A stretch of 64,000 nt of DNA from REEB76 sp963774895 (GTDB taxonomy: Bacteria > Pseudomonadota > Gammaproteobacteria > Natronospirales > REEB76): NCBI GenBank assembly GCA_963774895.1, contig CAVZGN010000001.1:124001-188000 (forward strand), given 5' to 3'. The notes beneath the pieces were generated by a model. The model did not search any database and was not told the DNA's origin. It saw only the letters and a list, made by a program, of their open reading frames with translations. Of this stretch, positions 26,412 to 35,938 are shown piece by piece. Position 1 is the stretch's first letter. Each line of letters begins with the position of its first letter. A program made the translations under genes and the position numbers.

Positions 26412-29288
26412 ATGATTTCCAGCATGGCCAAGATCGACACCATCCCGGAATTGCTGCGTCCCGCCTGGGAGCGCTATCAGCAGTCGTTGCCAGCATTACC
26501 GGAATCATCCGCGGACGTGGCCGCCACCTTGCCACGGGTGTGGGTGTGCAGCGAGTTCGTGGCGCAAAACTGCACGCGCCATCCGCAACTGCTGGCCGAG
26601 CTCATTGATTCGGGGGATTTGCAGACTGTGGAGTCGCCCGCATCGCGTGTACGTGCTGCGATACAAGCCGTGCAGGATGAAGCCGAATTGTCGCGCCGTT
26701 TGCGCCAGATCCGGCGGCGCGAGATGACGCGTATCGCCTGGCGCGATCTGGCGGGCTGGGCGAAGCTGGATGAAACCCTGCGCGATGTTTCCGCGCTGGC
26801 AGATGCCTGCGTGGACGGCGCACTGACATGTTTGTCGCGCTGGCATGCACAACGACACGGTATCGCGCGCAACGCCAAGGGCGAAGCCCAAACGTTGGTG
26901 GTGCTCGGCATGGGCAAGCTCGGTGCCCATGAGCTGAATTTCTCCTCCGACATCGATGTGATCTTCGCCTATCCCGAGAACGGCAGCAGCGACGGTCCCA
27001 AGCCGCTCGATAACGAGGACTATTTCGTGCACCTAGTCCAAAAGCTGGTGCGCATGCTGGACGAAGTCACGCCGGAGGGTTTTGTGTTCCGTGTGGATCT
27101 GCGGTTGCGGCCGTTCGGTGAAGCCGGCCCGCTGGCCATGAGTTTCAGTGCGCTGGAGACCTATTATCAGAACCACGGACGCGAGTGGGAGCGCTACGCC
27201 CTGATCAAGGCGCGGCCGGTGGCCGGCGCTATCCAACAAGGCGAGCGGCTGCTGGGTCTGCTGCAGCCGTTCATGTACCGGCGTTATCTGGATTTCAATG
27301 CCTTCGAAGCCTTACGCGAGATGAAGCAGCTCATCATGCAGGAAGTGCTGCGCCGCGGTCTCGAGGACAATATCAAACTGGGCCGCGGCGGCATCCGTGA
27401 GATCGAATTCACCGGCCAGTTGTTCCAGCTGATCCGCGGCGGACGCGAGGCGCCCTTACGTGAGCACGCCATTATCCCGGTGTTGCGCCATCTGGCAAGG
27501 ATGAAATACCTACAGCCCGCGGAATCCGAAGCACTCATCTCGGCCTACGAATTTCTGCGCAGCACCGAGAACCATCTGCAGGAATACGGGGACCAACAGA
27601 CCCACGAACTGCCCACGGATGCGATCGACCGGGCACGCCTGGCTTGGTCCATGGGGTTCGATGCCTGGCCGGCATACAGTCAGGCTCTGGATGAACACCG
27701 CCGGCAGGTGCAAAAGATATTCGAAGCTGTGTTTGCCGCACCACGCACACAGCGTGGACAGCAACCGGAATCGGTATTCGCAGCGGTATGGCGCAGCCCG
27801 CAGGCAGATACCAACATCGAAATCCTAATGCTCGACGCGGGCTTCACACAACCCGAGGCAATCCTGCAGACGCTCGCACAGTTGCGCACCGGACCCTTGT
27901 TGCGCGCCTTGGGTGAGCGTGCACATAGGCGGCTGGATGCACTGATGCCGCGTCTGTTGGAAGTCGCCAGCAGCACAGCGCATCCGGACGAGACCTTCAA
28001 GCGGCTGTTGCGGGTGGTGGAAGCCATCGCCAAGCGTTCCACCTACCTGGCATTGCTGGTGGAAAATCCCACGGCGCTCGAGCATCTGGCGCGCCTGGCG
28101 GCGGGCAGCGCCTGGCTCACCGATCTGGTGGTGCGCACGCCGCTGCTGCTGGATGAACTCATGGACCCGCGCCTGTTCAGCGAGTTTCCATCCCAGGAGT
28201 CGCTGCAGGCGGATCTGGAAAGCGCGCTCCAGGATATCGGCGCAGACGATCTGGAAGCACAGATGGATGCGCTGCGCCAGTTCCAGCAGACCGCGGTGGT
28301 GCGGGTGGCGGCGGCCGATCTCTCCGGCAACGTGCCGCTGATGAAAGTCAGCGACTTCCTCACCTGGATCGCGGAGCAGGTGATCCGCAAGGCCCTGGAG
28401 ATCGCCTGGCAGCCTCTGTTGCTGCGTCACGGCGAACCCTGGTGCCGGGATGCGTCCGGTGAGCGCCGCGCACATTTCGGCATCATCGCCTACGGCAAGC
28501 TCGCCGGTCTGGAACTGGGTTACGGCTCGGACCTGGACCTGGTGTTCCTGCACGACAGTGCCGGCGAGCAGCAACAGAACCGCGGTGCGCGGGCGCTGGA
28601 CAACAACGAATTTTTCACGCGCCTGGTGCAGCGCGTCATCAACATCCTCTCGATTCCCACCACCTCGGGGGTGCTGTATCAGGTGGATACGCGCCTGCGA
28701 CCCAGCGGGGCTGCCGGGCTGATCGTGAGTTCCATGGAGAGCTTCGCGCACTACCAGCGGCAGCAGGCCTGGACCTGGGAACATCAGGCGCTGCTGCGCG
28801 CGCGTCCGGTGGCCGGCGATGCGGCGATCGGCGCAGCTTTCGAACAGTTGCGCGTCGAAGTGCTCAGCCGTCCGCGTGATGATGCCACCCTGAGACGCGA
28901 GGTGGCTGAGATGCGCACCCGCATGCTCAAAGAACATGTGCATGTGGATGGCGAGTTCGATATCAAACTGGATGCCGGCGGCCTCACGGATATCGAATTC
29001 CTGGTGCAGTACTGGGTGCTCAAGCACGCCGCCCGCTATCCGCAGCTGCTCGATTGGACTGACAACATCCGCAACCTGGAAGGTCTGGTGAGCACCGGCA
29101 TCCTGAGCGCGGAGCAGGGCGAATTTCTCGCCGACACCTACCGGGCGTTCCGCAAGATCGTGCACCGCTGCAGCCTGGAGGGCCGCGCGGCGCGCATTCC
29201 CGAGGCCGAGGCGGAACCGCGCCGCGGAGAGGTGCGCGCCCTATGGGCAGCGACCATCGGTGATGCCACCGCCGGCGATCCGGACTAG
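26412..29288 (+). CDS. glnE: Bifunctional glutamine synthetase adenylyltransferase/deadenylase
   Basis: About 958 residues. Two nucleotidyltransferase domains in tandem are visible: deadenylase GMGKLGAHELNFSSDIDVIF in the first third, and adenylylase IIAYGKLAGLELGYGSDLDL, then VF, in the second half. Each has a downstream RLRPFG or RLRPSG loop and a helical GlnD_UR_UTase region. It adds or removes AMP on glutamine synthetase in response to PII. The start is uncertain between ATG 26412 and ATG 26424; neither has a clear ribosome site. Length fits the family. Confidence 0.96.
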   Translation: MISSMAKIDTIPELLRPAWERYQQSLPALPESSADVAATLPRVWVCSEFVAQNCTRHPQLLAELIDSGDLQTVESPASRVRAAIQAVQDEAELSRRLRQIRRREMTRIAWRDLAGWAKLDETLRDVSALADACVDGALTCLSRWHAQRHGIARNAKGEAQTLVVLGMGKLGAHELNFSSDIDVIFAYPENGSSDGPKPLDNEDYFVHLVQKLVRMLDEVTPEGFVFRVDLRLRPFGEAGPLAMSFSALETYYQNHGREWERYALIKARPVAGAIQQGERLLGLLQPFMYRRYLDFNAFEALREMKQLIMQEVLRRGLEDNIKLGRGGIREIEFTGQLFQLIRGGREAPLREHAIIPVLRHLARMKYLQPAESEALISAYEFLRSTENHLQEYGDQQTHELPTDAIDRARLAWSMGFDAWPAYSQALDEHRRQVQKIFEAVFAAPRTQRGQQPESVFAAVWRSPQADTNIEILMLDAGFTQPEAILQTLAQLRTGPLLRALGERAHRRLDALMPRLLEVASSTAHPDETFKRLLRVVEAIAKRSTYLALLVENPTALEHLARLAAGSAWLTDLVVRTPLLLDELMDPRLFSEFPSQESLQADLESALQDIGADDLEAQMDALRQFQQTAVVRVAAADLSGNVPLMKVSDFLTWIAEQVIRKALEIAWQPLLLRHGEPWCRDASGERRAHFGIIAYGKLAGLELGYGSDLDLVFLHDSAGEQQQNRGARALDNNEFFTRLVQRVINILSIPTTSGVLYQVDTRLRPSGAAGLIVSSMESFAHYQRQQAWTWEHQALLRARPVAGDAAIGAAFEQLRVEVLSRPRDDATLRREVAEMRTRMLKEHVHVDGEFDIKLDAGGLTDIEFLVQYWVLKHAARYPQLLDWTDNIRNLEGLVSTGILSAEQGEFLADTYRAFRKIVHRCSLEGRAARIPEAEAEPRRGEVRALWAATIGDATAGDPD

Positions 29289-29329
29289 CTTGGTATAATC
29301 AGCATCCTTTCGAATATCGAGGTGCGATC

Positions 29330-29536
29330 GTGGACACAGCCGCCGTTCAGCAACCAGGCCTGCAGACTCCCAACGCGCGCCGCCATTACGATGTGACCCG
29401 CAAGGATCTGCCCTTGCATTGCCCCATGGACGGCATGAGTCTGTGGAATTCCCACCCACGGGTGTTCCTGCCGGTCGAAGCCACGGGCGAGATCGAATGC
29501 CCGTACTGCAGCGCCCTATATACATTGATTGATTGA
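29330..29536 (+). CDS. Zinc-finger CHCC domain protein
   Basis: 68 residues from GTG 29330, with GAGG eight bases upstream. The C-terminal half LHCPMDGMSLWNSHPRVF, then GEIECPYCSALY, supplies Cys-x(n)-His-x(n)-CxxC, the zf-CHCC pattern shared with mitochondrial complex I subunit NDUFS6. The function of the free-standing bacterial form is unknown. It follows glnE by 41 bases and precedes the LPS genes. Confidence 0.85.
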   Translation: MDTAAVQQPGLQTPNARRHYDVTRKDLPLHCPMDGMSLWNSHPRVFLPVEATGEIECPYCSALYTLID

Positions 29537-29663
29537 GCTGCCAGTTGAAGATCACCGTATTGGTTGATTTGTCGCGACAACCGTCCCTGGTGCACCTACC
29601 GGCCCCGCCGTCCCTGGCGGTGCGTTCGCCGTGTCCGGCGAACCCTGCGCTGCGAGGAATTGC

Positions 29664-30422
29664 ATGACCTCAGCGCTTGCACGCATCTCGGTGGTGCTCA
29701 TGGTTCGCGATGCCGCCGCGACCCTGGCAGCGGCTTTAGAGAGCGTGCGCGAGTTCGATGAAGTATTGATCTATGACAACGGTTCCCGCGACGACACCCT
29801 CAATGTAGCCGGACGCTTTCCCAACGTCAGGATCTGTAAAGGCGAGTTCACCGGTTTTGGTGCCACCCGCAATACCGCCGCCGCGCTGGCGCGCAACGAC
29901 TGGATCTTTTCACTGGATGCGGACGAGGTGGTGGAAGCTTCGCTGCGGGCGGGCCTCTCGGGCCTGACGCTGGATGATCCGCAGCAGACCTATGCAGTGG
30001 AACGGCAGAATTATCTGCTTGGCAAGCGCGTGCGCCACGGCGGCTGGGGCAGCCAGTGGCTCACACGCCTGTATAACCGCCGCACCCACCGCTTCACGGA
30101 GGTGGCAGTGCACGAGAAAGTGGAATTGAAAGGCGGCGAACAGGCACTGCAGCTGGCGGGCAGCCTGCGGCATACCGCAATGCGCGATGCCGGGGATTTC
30201 CTGGTGAAAATGCACCGCTACACCATGCTCAAAGCGGGGGAGTCCACCCGCACCTATGCACCGGGTATCATCTTGCTGAAAAGCATCTGGGCCTTCATGC
30301 GTGCCTACTTCCTGCGACTCGGCCTGCTGGACGGCTGGCGCGGGCTGCTGATCTCGGTATCCGAGGCCAACGGCGTATTCTATAAATACATGGTCATCTA
30401 CTCGCAGAGACAAGCATCATGA
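29664..30422 (+). CDS. Family 2 glycosyltransferase, WaaE/KdtX-like (LPS core)
   Basis: 252 residues from ATG 29664, with GAGGA at good spacing. The GT-A fold shows ISVVLMVRDAAATLAAALES, VLIYDNGSRDDT, FGATRNTAAALARNDWIFSL followed by DADE (the DxD-like metal site), and ALYNRR-type RLYNRRTHRFTEVAVHE. This resembles WaaE-type glucosyltransferases that extend the LPS inner core. The overlap with hldD (ATGA) and the nearby waaF support an LPS role. Acceptor and sugar are not certain. Confidence 0.85.
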   Translation: MTSALARISVVLMVRDAAATLAAALESVREFDEVLIYDNGSRDDTLNVAGRFPNVRICKGEFTGFGATRNTAAALARNDWIFSLDADEVVEASLRAGLSGLTLDDPQQTYAVERQNYLLGKRVRHGGWGSQWLTRLYNRRTHRFTEVAVHEKVELKGGEQALQLAGSLRHTAMRDAGDFLVKMHRYTMLKAGESTRTYAPGIILLKSIWAFMRAYFLRLGLLDGWRGLLISVSEANGVFYKYMVIYSQRQAS

Positions 30423-31360
30423 TCATCGTCACCGGCGGCGCGGGCTTTGTGGGCAGCAACCTGATGCTGGCGCTCAACCAACGCGGCCAGTCAGACATCA
30501 TCGTGGTGGACGACCTAAAGGACGGTTCCAAGTTCGTGAACATGGTGGAGGCGGAGATCGCCGACTACCGCGACAAGGACGCCTTCCTGCAGCAGCTCAC
30601 CGCGGGCACCCTCGGACCCATCGAAGCGGTGTTCCACAACGGCGCCTGTTCCGACACCACCGAATGGAACGGCCAGTACATGCTGGGGCTGAACTACGAC
30701 TACTCCAAGGCGTTGCTGGAGCACTGCGTCACCCGCAACATCCCGTTCATCTATGCATCGTCGGCCGCCGTGTATGGCGGCGGCAAGGTGTTCAAGGAAG
30801 TACGCAAGTGTGAACAGCCGCTCAATGTATACGGTTACTCCAAGTTCCTGTTCGACCAGTACGTGCGCCGGCGTCTCAAGACCGCGCCCAAGAGCCAGGT
30901 GGTGGGTTTCCGTTATTTCAATGTCTATGGCCCGCACGAGCAGCACAAGGGCAGGATGGCCAGCACCGCTTTCCATTTCAATAACCAGATATTGACCACC
31001 GGCAAGTGCAAGCTGTTCGAGGGCAGCGGCGGTTACGCCGACGGCGAGCAGCGCCGCGATTTCATCCACGTGAATGACGTGTGCGCCGTGAACCTGTGGG
31101 CGCTGGAGCATCCCAAGGTCTCGGGCATCTTCAACCTGGGCACCGGCCGCAGCCAAACCTTCAACGACGTGGCCAAGGCGGTGATCAAATATCACGGTCA
31201 GGGCAAGATCGAATACATCCCGTTCCCGGAGAACCTCAAGGGCCGCTATCAGAGCTTCACCGAAGCCGATATGAGTGCGCTGCGTACCGCCGGCTGCGAG
31301 CATCCGTTCATGGCGGTGGAGCAGGGCGTGCAGAAATATATGGAATGGTTGAACAAATAA
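30419..31360 (+). CDS. hldD: ADP-L-glycero-D-manno-heptose 6-epimerase
   Basis: A 313-residue short-chain dehydrogenase that converts ADP-D,D-heptose to ADP-L,D-heptose for the LPS inner core. NADP-binding MIIVTGGAGFVGSNLMLAL, the ASSAAVYGGG strand, YGYSKFLFDQYVRR (Tyr-x3-Lys) and FRYFNVYGPHEQHKGRMAS are diagnostic. Starts inside the stop codon of the glycosyltransferase gene and precedes waaF. Confidence 0.97.
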   Translation: MIIVTGGAGFVGSNLMLALNQRGQSDIIVVDDLKDGSKFVNMVEAEIADYRDKDAFLQQLTAGTLGPIEAVFHNGACSDTTEWNGQYMLGLNYDYSKALLEHCVTRNIPFIYASSAAVYGGGKVFKEVRKCEQPLNVYGYSKFLFDQYVRRRLKTAPKSQVVGFRYFNVYGPHEQHKGRMASTAFHFNNQILTTGKCKLFEGSGGYADGEQRRDFIHVNDVCAVNLWALEHPKVSGIFNLGTGRSQTFNDVAKAVIKYHGQGKIEYIPFPENLKGRYQSFTEADMSALRTAGCEHPFMAVEQGVQKYMEWLNK

Positions 31361-31467
31361 GTGGCACCTCAACTTTGTCCCCTCGCCCCTTGTGGGAGAG
31401 GGAAGGGTGAGGGGTGATCAACTCCCCCTCATCCCAACCTTCTCCCGAAGGGAGAAGGAGTAAAACT
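31361..31467. repeat. CCCTC/GAGGG intergenic palindrome between hldD and waaF
   Basis: The 107-base gap holds two hairpin modules: CCCCTTGTGGGAG with GAGGGAAGGGTGAGGGG, and CCTTCTCCC-GAAG-GGAGAAGG (about 31438-31460). The second immediately precedes the waaF ribosome site, so it could affect waaF translation. A related hairpin occurs at 5649-5670. Confidence 0.6.
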
Positions 31468-32481
31468 ATGAATAACCCAATAAAGAATTCACGCATACTC
31501 GTCGTCGGACCTGCATGGATCGGCGACATGGTCATGGCGCAGAGCCTATTCATCGTGCTCAAGCAGCGTTTTCCCGATTCAGAGATCGATGTGCTGGCGC
31601 CGGCCTGGTCGAAGCCGCTGCTGGAGCGCATGTCGGAAGTAAAGGGCAGCGTTACCATGCCTCTGAGCCACGGCGAGTTCGGTTTTGGTGCACGCAAACG
31701 TCTGGGGCGCTTGCTGCGCGGCCGTTACGATCAGGCCATCGTGCTGCCGCGTTCCTGGAAATCCGCGCTGGTGCCATTCTTCGCAGGAATCCCCAAGCGC
31801 ACCGGCTACCGTGGCGAATGGCGCTACGGTCTCATTAACGACCTGCGGATGCTGGATAAAACCAGGTTTACCCAGACGGTACAGCGTTTCGTGGCCTTGG
31901 GCCTGGAGGGTGATGCACCGTCGTTGCCTGCGGATATTCCCAAACCGCATTTGGAGGTGGAGAAATATAACCAGACCGTGCTGCTGAACAATCTGGCATT
32001 GAACCGGAATCCACCCATCGTGGCGTTGATGCCAGGCGCCGAATATGGCCCCGCCAAGCGCTGGCCGGTGGAACGTTACGGCGAACTGGCGAAGCAAGTA
32101 CTGGCATTAGGTAAACAGGTGTGGGTGTTCGGCTCGGCACGGGAACAATCCTTGGGCGAGGAGATCACGCGCATCGCCGGCAAACGCGTTGTGAACCTGT
32201 GCGGTAGCACCCGGCTGGAAGACGTGGTGGACCTGCTGGCGCTGGCTCAAACCGCCGTGACCAACGATTCCGGCCTGATGCACATCGCTGCAGCCGTGGG
32301 CGTCAAGATGGTGGCGATCTATGGCTCTTCAACGCCGGATTACACGCCGCCGCTTTCCAACACGGCACAGGTCGTTTATCTGCGGCTCGCTTGCAGCCCA
32401 TGCTTCAAGCGTGTATGTCCGCTGAAACATCTGAATTGCCTGAATAACATCACGATGGATGAGGTGTTGGGGCGGATCTGA
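31468..32481 (+). CDS. waaF: ADP-heptose:LPS heptosyltransferase II
   Basis: 337 residues of the GT9 family. The start is ATG 31468 with GAAGGAG upstream; a longer reading would translate the palindromic repeat. Motifs are ILVVGPAWIGDMVMAQSLF at the N-terminus, MPGAEYGPAKRWPVERYGEL mid-protein, and VTNDSGLMHIAAAVGVKMVA with IYGSSTPDYTPPLS. It transfers the second heptose to the LPS inner core at the cytoplasmic face. With hldD and the WaaE-like enzyme it forms an LPS core group. Confidence 0.95.
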   Translation: MNNPIKNSRILVVGPAWIGDMVMAQSLFIVLKQRFPDSEIDVLAPAWSKPLLERMSEVKGSVTMPLSHGEFGFGARKRLGRLLRGRYDQAIVLPRSWKSALVPFFAGIPKRTGYRGEWRYGLINDLRMLDKTRFTQTVQRFVALGLEGDAPSLPADIPKPHLEVEKYNQTVLLNNLALNRNPPIVALMPGAEYGPAKRWPVERYGELAKQVLALGKQVWVFGSAREQSLGEEITRIAGKRVVNLCGSTRLEDVVDLLALAQTAVTNDSGLMHIAAAVGVKMVAIYGSSTPDYTPPLSNTAQVVYLRLACSPCFKRVCPLKHLNCLNNITMDEVLGRI

Positions 32482-33343
32482 TTTGGTGTTGATCGACCTT
32501 CGGTCGCGCATGATCGAGAGAGCGGATGCTACCCGGCCGTGCCGCAAGCGTCACAGCGTTCGCCGCATGCGGCTCACCCACTCCCGCAATCAGGTTACTT
32601 TAATAAATTGATTGCAAAGACAAATTCGCCGGGAGCGAATTTGAACCGCCGAAGGCGGGCCCGAAGGGTGGAGGGCAGGACGCCCGGAATAAAAGTAACC
32701 AAAAGAAACAATCAAGAGCGTCTCTGAATCCATCTGCTATAAACATATACTTCACGCCGCATATGTTTTATTTCTGTGCCGGTTTTTCAGCAGCACCAAT
32801 AAATTTGGTTGACGCAGTACGAAGGCCGGTAGTATTTTTTCTTGTATCAAATCCCCCTTGAACACCGCTGAGCACTGGACAGAGTGAGGGCGAGATGCGA
32901 AGCATCGAGCGGGCATACCAGGGATGCTATGCCCTGCTTCCAAGCGAAGCAGGGGCGGAGCGCGGAAAGAAGGCCGCGTAGCGGGCGAAGCCAGGGAAGG
33001 CGAGCCTTCGCAGCGGCACAGGGGCAAGAAGCACTGCTTCGAGCGGGCGCACAGGGATGTGTGCCCTGGGCTTTTCTGCTAAGCAGGATTGCACAGCAGA
33101 AAAGTGTCGCCTGCGAAGCCCCGAACGAGGGAAGCGCGTAGGGTACCGCCGCAGGCGGTGGTGTTCTGGGGGCGCGTTTCTTTCGTCCCTTTCTTTGCGC
33201 GTACAAAGAAAGAGACCTGACCTGTGGGCGCTGTACAGGGATATACGAGTGTCGCGCGAGGCAGGGGCACTCCGAGAGGAGTGCCGGAAGCGACCCCGGA
33301 ACCCGCTATAAAATATTGTGGCTGGAAGCCACACAATAAACTG
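32482..33343. repeat. Non-coding, hairpin-dense region
   Basis: No convincing gene in 862 bases. 32494-32723 repeats features of the 17.6 kb block: the CGACCTTCGGTCG hairpin, GGTTACTTT, and AAAAGTAACCAAAAGAAAC. From 32894 follows a series of palindromes: GATGC-gaa-GCATC (32894-32906), GGGCATA..TATGCCC (32911-32934), CTGCTTC..GAAGCAG (32934-32952), GGGCGCAC..GTGTGCCC (33045-33066), CTTTTCTGCT..AGCAGAAAAG (33071-33104), ACCGCC..GGCGGT (33145-33159), CTTTCTTTG..CAAAGAAAG (33189-33212), GCACTCC..GGAGTGC (33268-33285) and TGTGGCT..AGCCACA (33317-33333). The GGGC..CAGGGATG..GCCC module appears twice. Confidence 0.7.
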
Positions 33344-34696
33344 TTACGCGCGCCGCAGGTCCGCGATATCGACCACCGCCTGCTGCTCCACCAATTCCCT
33401 CAGCGTGGTATTGCCCAGCGCGGCATCGATAGCGTGGTCGAGTTTCTTCATCACCTCATCCACGGAAGCCACTGAGTTAATGTACCGATCCACGTCCTCA
33501 GCGCTGGGTGGATTGCGGCGCATGGACTCGATGATGTCCCGCAGCAGGATGGTGCCCATGTCGCGCGCCGGCACGTAACGTCGGATGTGTCCGGATACCA
33601 GCATCACCAATCCGCTCTCGCGCAGGCGGCCGAGCGCATCCAGGATGGTGTCGGTGGGCACGCGCAGGCGCCGCGCCAGATCTTCCCGCGACCACGGCTG
33701 TTTGTTGTCGTAGTAGCAGCGGCCGATGAGATACATGATGTGCAGCGCCAGGCGTTCGAGCGTGCGCCCGCCCACCGCCTCATGGCCGTGACCGTGGCGC
33801 ACCAGTTCCGGATTCTGCACATAGAAGGCCACTTGTGCGCCCACGAACAGTATCAGCCAGCATAGATACACCCACGCCATGAACATCACCAGGATGGCGA
33901 AGCCGGAGTAGATGATGGTGAGGCGCGTGGAGGATACCGTCAGGGCCGCGAACGCCCAGCTGGCAAGCTGCCACAGCACACCGGCAAACACGCCGCCCGC
34001 CAGCGCCGCACGGAACTGCACGTGGGTATGCGGCACGAACGCGTAGGTGAAAGTGAAAGCCGCGATCACCAGCAGGTAGGGCAGCAGTTTGATCCCCACC
34101 ACCAGCAGACGCCCCAGAGGGATGACCCGCATGATGTATTGCGACATGCTGGGACTGCTGATGGCGGCGGTGATGGCCAGCGCCGACACCAGCAGTACCG
34201 GCCCGATTACCAGTACGCCCAGGTAATGGCTGAAGCGTTCGCTGAGGGTTATCTCTTCACGCACCCTCCAGATGTAATTAAGACCGGATTCGACTTTCTG
34301 TACCAGCGAAATCACCGCATATAGCAGCACCAGCAATCCGATGACGCCCAGCAGGCCGACCTTCACGTTGTCCACAAAGTTGATGATCTTTATGGCGATC
34401 TCCCCGCCTTTCTCACCCAGCGGCGAGAGGAACTCGATCAACGTGGGTTCGAGACTTTCCTGTATCCCAAAAGACTTGAGGATGGCGAACGCAAACGCCA
34501 GCAGCGGCACGATCGAAAGCAGGGTGGTGTAGACAAGTCCAGTCGCGCGCAGCGTGATTTCACCGGTCCAGAAATCCTGGACCAGAAGCTGCAATATGCG
34601 CACCCAGAATATCGGAACACGCTTGTGCCACGGCATGGCGCGCAAATCACTGTGCCAGACATATCGGTCGAAGGCCTTGAGGATTCTGCTCAGCAC
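33344..34696 (-). CDS. YihY/BrkB-family inner membrane protein with C-terminal winged-helix extension
   Basis: 450 residues from GTG 34696. The first 300 residues contain six hydrophobic helices of the YihY (UPF0761) family, long misannotated as RNase BN: GLVYTTLLSIVPLLAFAFAI, GLLGVIGLLVLLYAVISLV, LLVSALAITAAIS, LLPYLLVIAAFTFTYAFVP, AGGVFAGVLWQLASWAFAAL and YSGFAILVMFMAWVYLCWLI. The remaining 130 residues form a soluble region with a winged-helix-like stretch (REDLARRLRVPTDTILDALG, then RLRESGLVM). Such extensions occur in some YihY proteins. Function is unknown. It is divergent from no gene and co-directional with srkA upstream. Confidence 0.85.
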   Translation of the reverse strand: MLSRILKAFDRYVWHSDLRAMPWHKRVPIFWVRILQLLVQDFWTGEITLRATGLVYTTLLSIVPLLAFAFAILKSFGIQESLEPTLIEFLSPLGEKGGEIAIKIINFVDNVKVGLLGVIGLLVLLYAVISLVQKVESGLNYIWRVREEITLSERFSHYLGVLVIGPVLLVSALAITAAISSPSMSQYIMRVIPLGRLLVVGIKLLPYLLVIAAFTFTYAFVPHTHVQFRAALAGGVFAGVLWQLASWAFAALTVSSTRLTIIYSGFAILVMFMAWVYLCWLILFVGAQVAFYVQNPELVRHGHGHEAVGGRTLERLALHIMYLIGRCYYDNKQPWSREDLARRLRVPTDTILDALGRLRESGLVMLVSGHIRRYVPARDMGTILLRDIIESMRRNPPSAEDVDRYINSVASVDEVMKKLDHAIDAALGNTTLRELVEQQAVVDIADLRRA

Positions 34697-34738
34697 TTAC
34701 AGCTCGCTGTGTGTCTGGTGTCCTATTCTAGCCTTAGG

Positions 34739-35740
34739 CTAGGCGTCTAGGTTCAGGGGCGGTTCGTCCAGCAACGGCAGTTGTTCCCGCAGTACCTGGA
34801 TATGTTCCTCCCAGTAGCGTGCTGCATCGAACCAGGGGAAAGCGCGCGGGAAAGCTGGGTCGTCCCAGCGGCGCGCGATCCAGGCGGCATAGTGGATCAT
34901 GCGCAGCGTCCGCAGGGCCTCGATGAGCCACAGCTCGGACACATTGAAATCCGCGAACTGCCGGTAACCCTGCATCACATGACCGAGCTGGATCTCCATC
35001 TCCGTGCGCGATCCTGAGAGCAGCATCCACAGGTCCTGGACCGCCGGACCGGTGGCGCAGTCGTCAAAATCCACGAAGTGCGGTCCGGCGTCGGTCCACA
35101 GCACATTCCCGGGATGACAATCGCCGTGCAGGCGGATGTTGCGTACATCGGGTGCACGTGCAAAACAGCGCTGCACACCGGCCAACAGCAGATCCGTCAC
35201 TTCCCGGTAACGCGGCGCCAGTTCCGGCGGCAGGAAACGGCTATGCAGGATGAACTCCCGCGGCTCCTGTCCCAGGGTCTGCGTATCGATGCGCGTGCGC
35301 CGTTCGAACTGTTGCACCGCACCGATCGCGTGCAGGCGGCCCAGATATCGGCCCAACCATTCCAGTTGCTCGGGACGTTCCAGGTCCGGTGCGCGTCCGC
35401 CTTGGCGCGGGAACAGGCTGAAGCGATAACCCGCATACTCAAGCAAAGTCTTGCCGCCGGCATCGGCAAGCGCAGCTACCACCGGGATCTCGGCTTCTGC
35501 CAGTTCCATCAGGAAGGCATGTTCCTCGAGGATCGCGGCATCGGTCCAGCGACCGGGGCGGTAAAACTTTGCGATCAGCGGTGCCTGATCCTGGATACCG
35601 ATCTGATAAACGCGGTTCTCGTAACTGTTGAGCGCCAGTAGGGTGCCGTCCGTGAGCCGGCCGGTGGCTTCCACGGCCGACAGGATCGTGTCGGGAGTCA
35701 GGTCCTGGTAGGGCGTGGTGCTCGGTGTCGCTGCCTGCAT
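34739..35740 (-). CDS. srkA: SrkA (YihE) stress-response Ser/Thr protein kinase
   Basis: 333 residues with a choline-kinase-like fold. The ATP loop region NSYENRVYQIGI, the catalytic RLHGDCHPGNVLW (HGDxHxxN) and the metal-binding FVDFDDCATGPAVQDLWMLL are all intact. E. coli SrkA (YihE) protects cells during Cpx and oxidative stress and counteracts MazF-linked death. The start is ATG 35740. It is followed by the YihY-like gene 42 bases downstream, so the two may be co-transcribed. Confidence 0.93.
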   Translation of the reverse strand: MQAATPSTTPYQDLTPDTILSAVEATGRLTDGTLLALNSYENRVYQIGIQDQAPLIAKFYRPGRWTDAAILEEHAFLMELAEAEIPVVAALADAGGKTLLEYAGYRFSLFPRQGGRAPDLERPEQLEWLGRYLGRLHAIGAVQQFERRTRIDTQTLGQEPREFILHSRFLPPELAPRYREVTDLLLAGVQRCFARAPDVRNIRLHGDCHPGNVLWTDAGPHFVDFDDCATGPAVQDLWMLLSGSRTEMEIQLGHVMQGYRQFADFNVSELWLIEALRTLRMIHYAAWIARRWDDPAFPRAFPWFDAARYWEEHIQVLREQLPLLDEPPLNLDA

Positions 35741-35938
35741 GCGGGCAGTTTAGCGGAATAGCGTTGTGGCTTTTTCGCGTCGCGCCACTGTGGCGGGTGG
35801 CGGGCCGGGGGCTATCGATTTATAGGCCCCTGCTATCTAAGATATTCCGGCGATATCCCTGCATGGGGGGCGGGATGCGCGCAGGCCGTTCAGCCGCCGG
35901 CCGGCAGTGTTTCCGGATCTGGATACGGGGAGCACCCG

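Noticed and set aside
27825..29165. Long open frame antisense to glnE
   Set aside because: Same reason: it mirrors the codon pattern of the intact glnE and shows no recognisable domain.
32880..33343. Possible CRISPR array or small genes in the hairpin region
   Set aside because: No constant direct repeat with regular unique spacers; palindromes differ from one another. Short open frames there run straight through the hairpins and lack ribosome sites.
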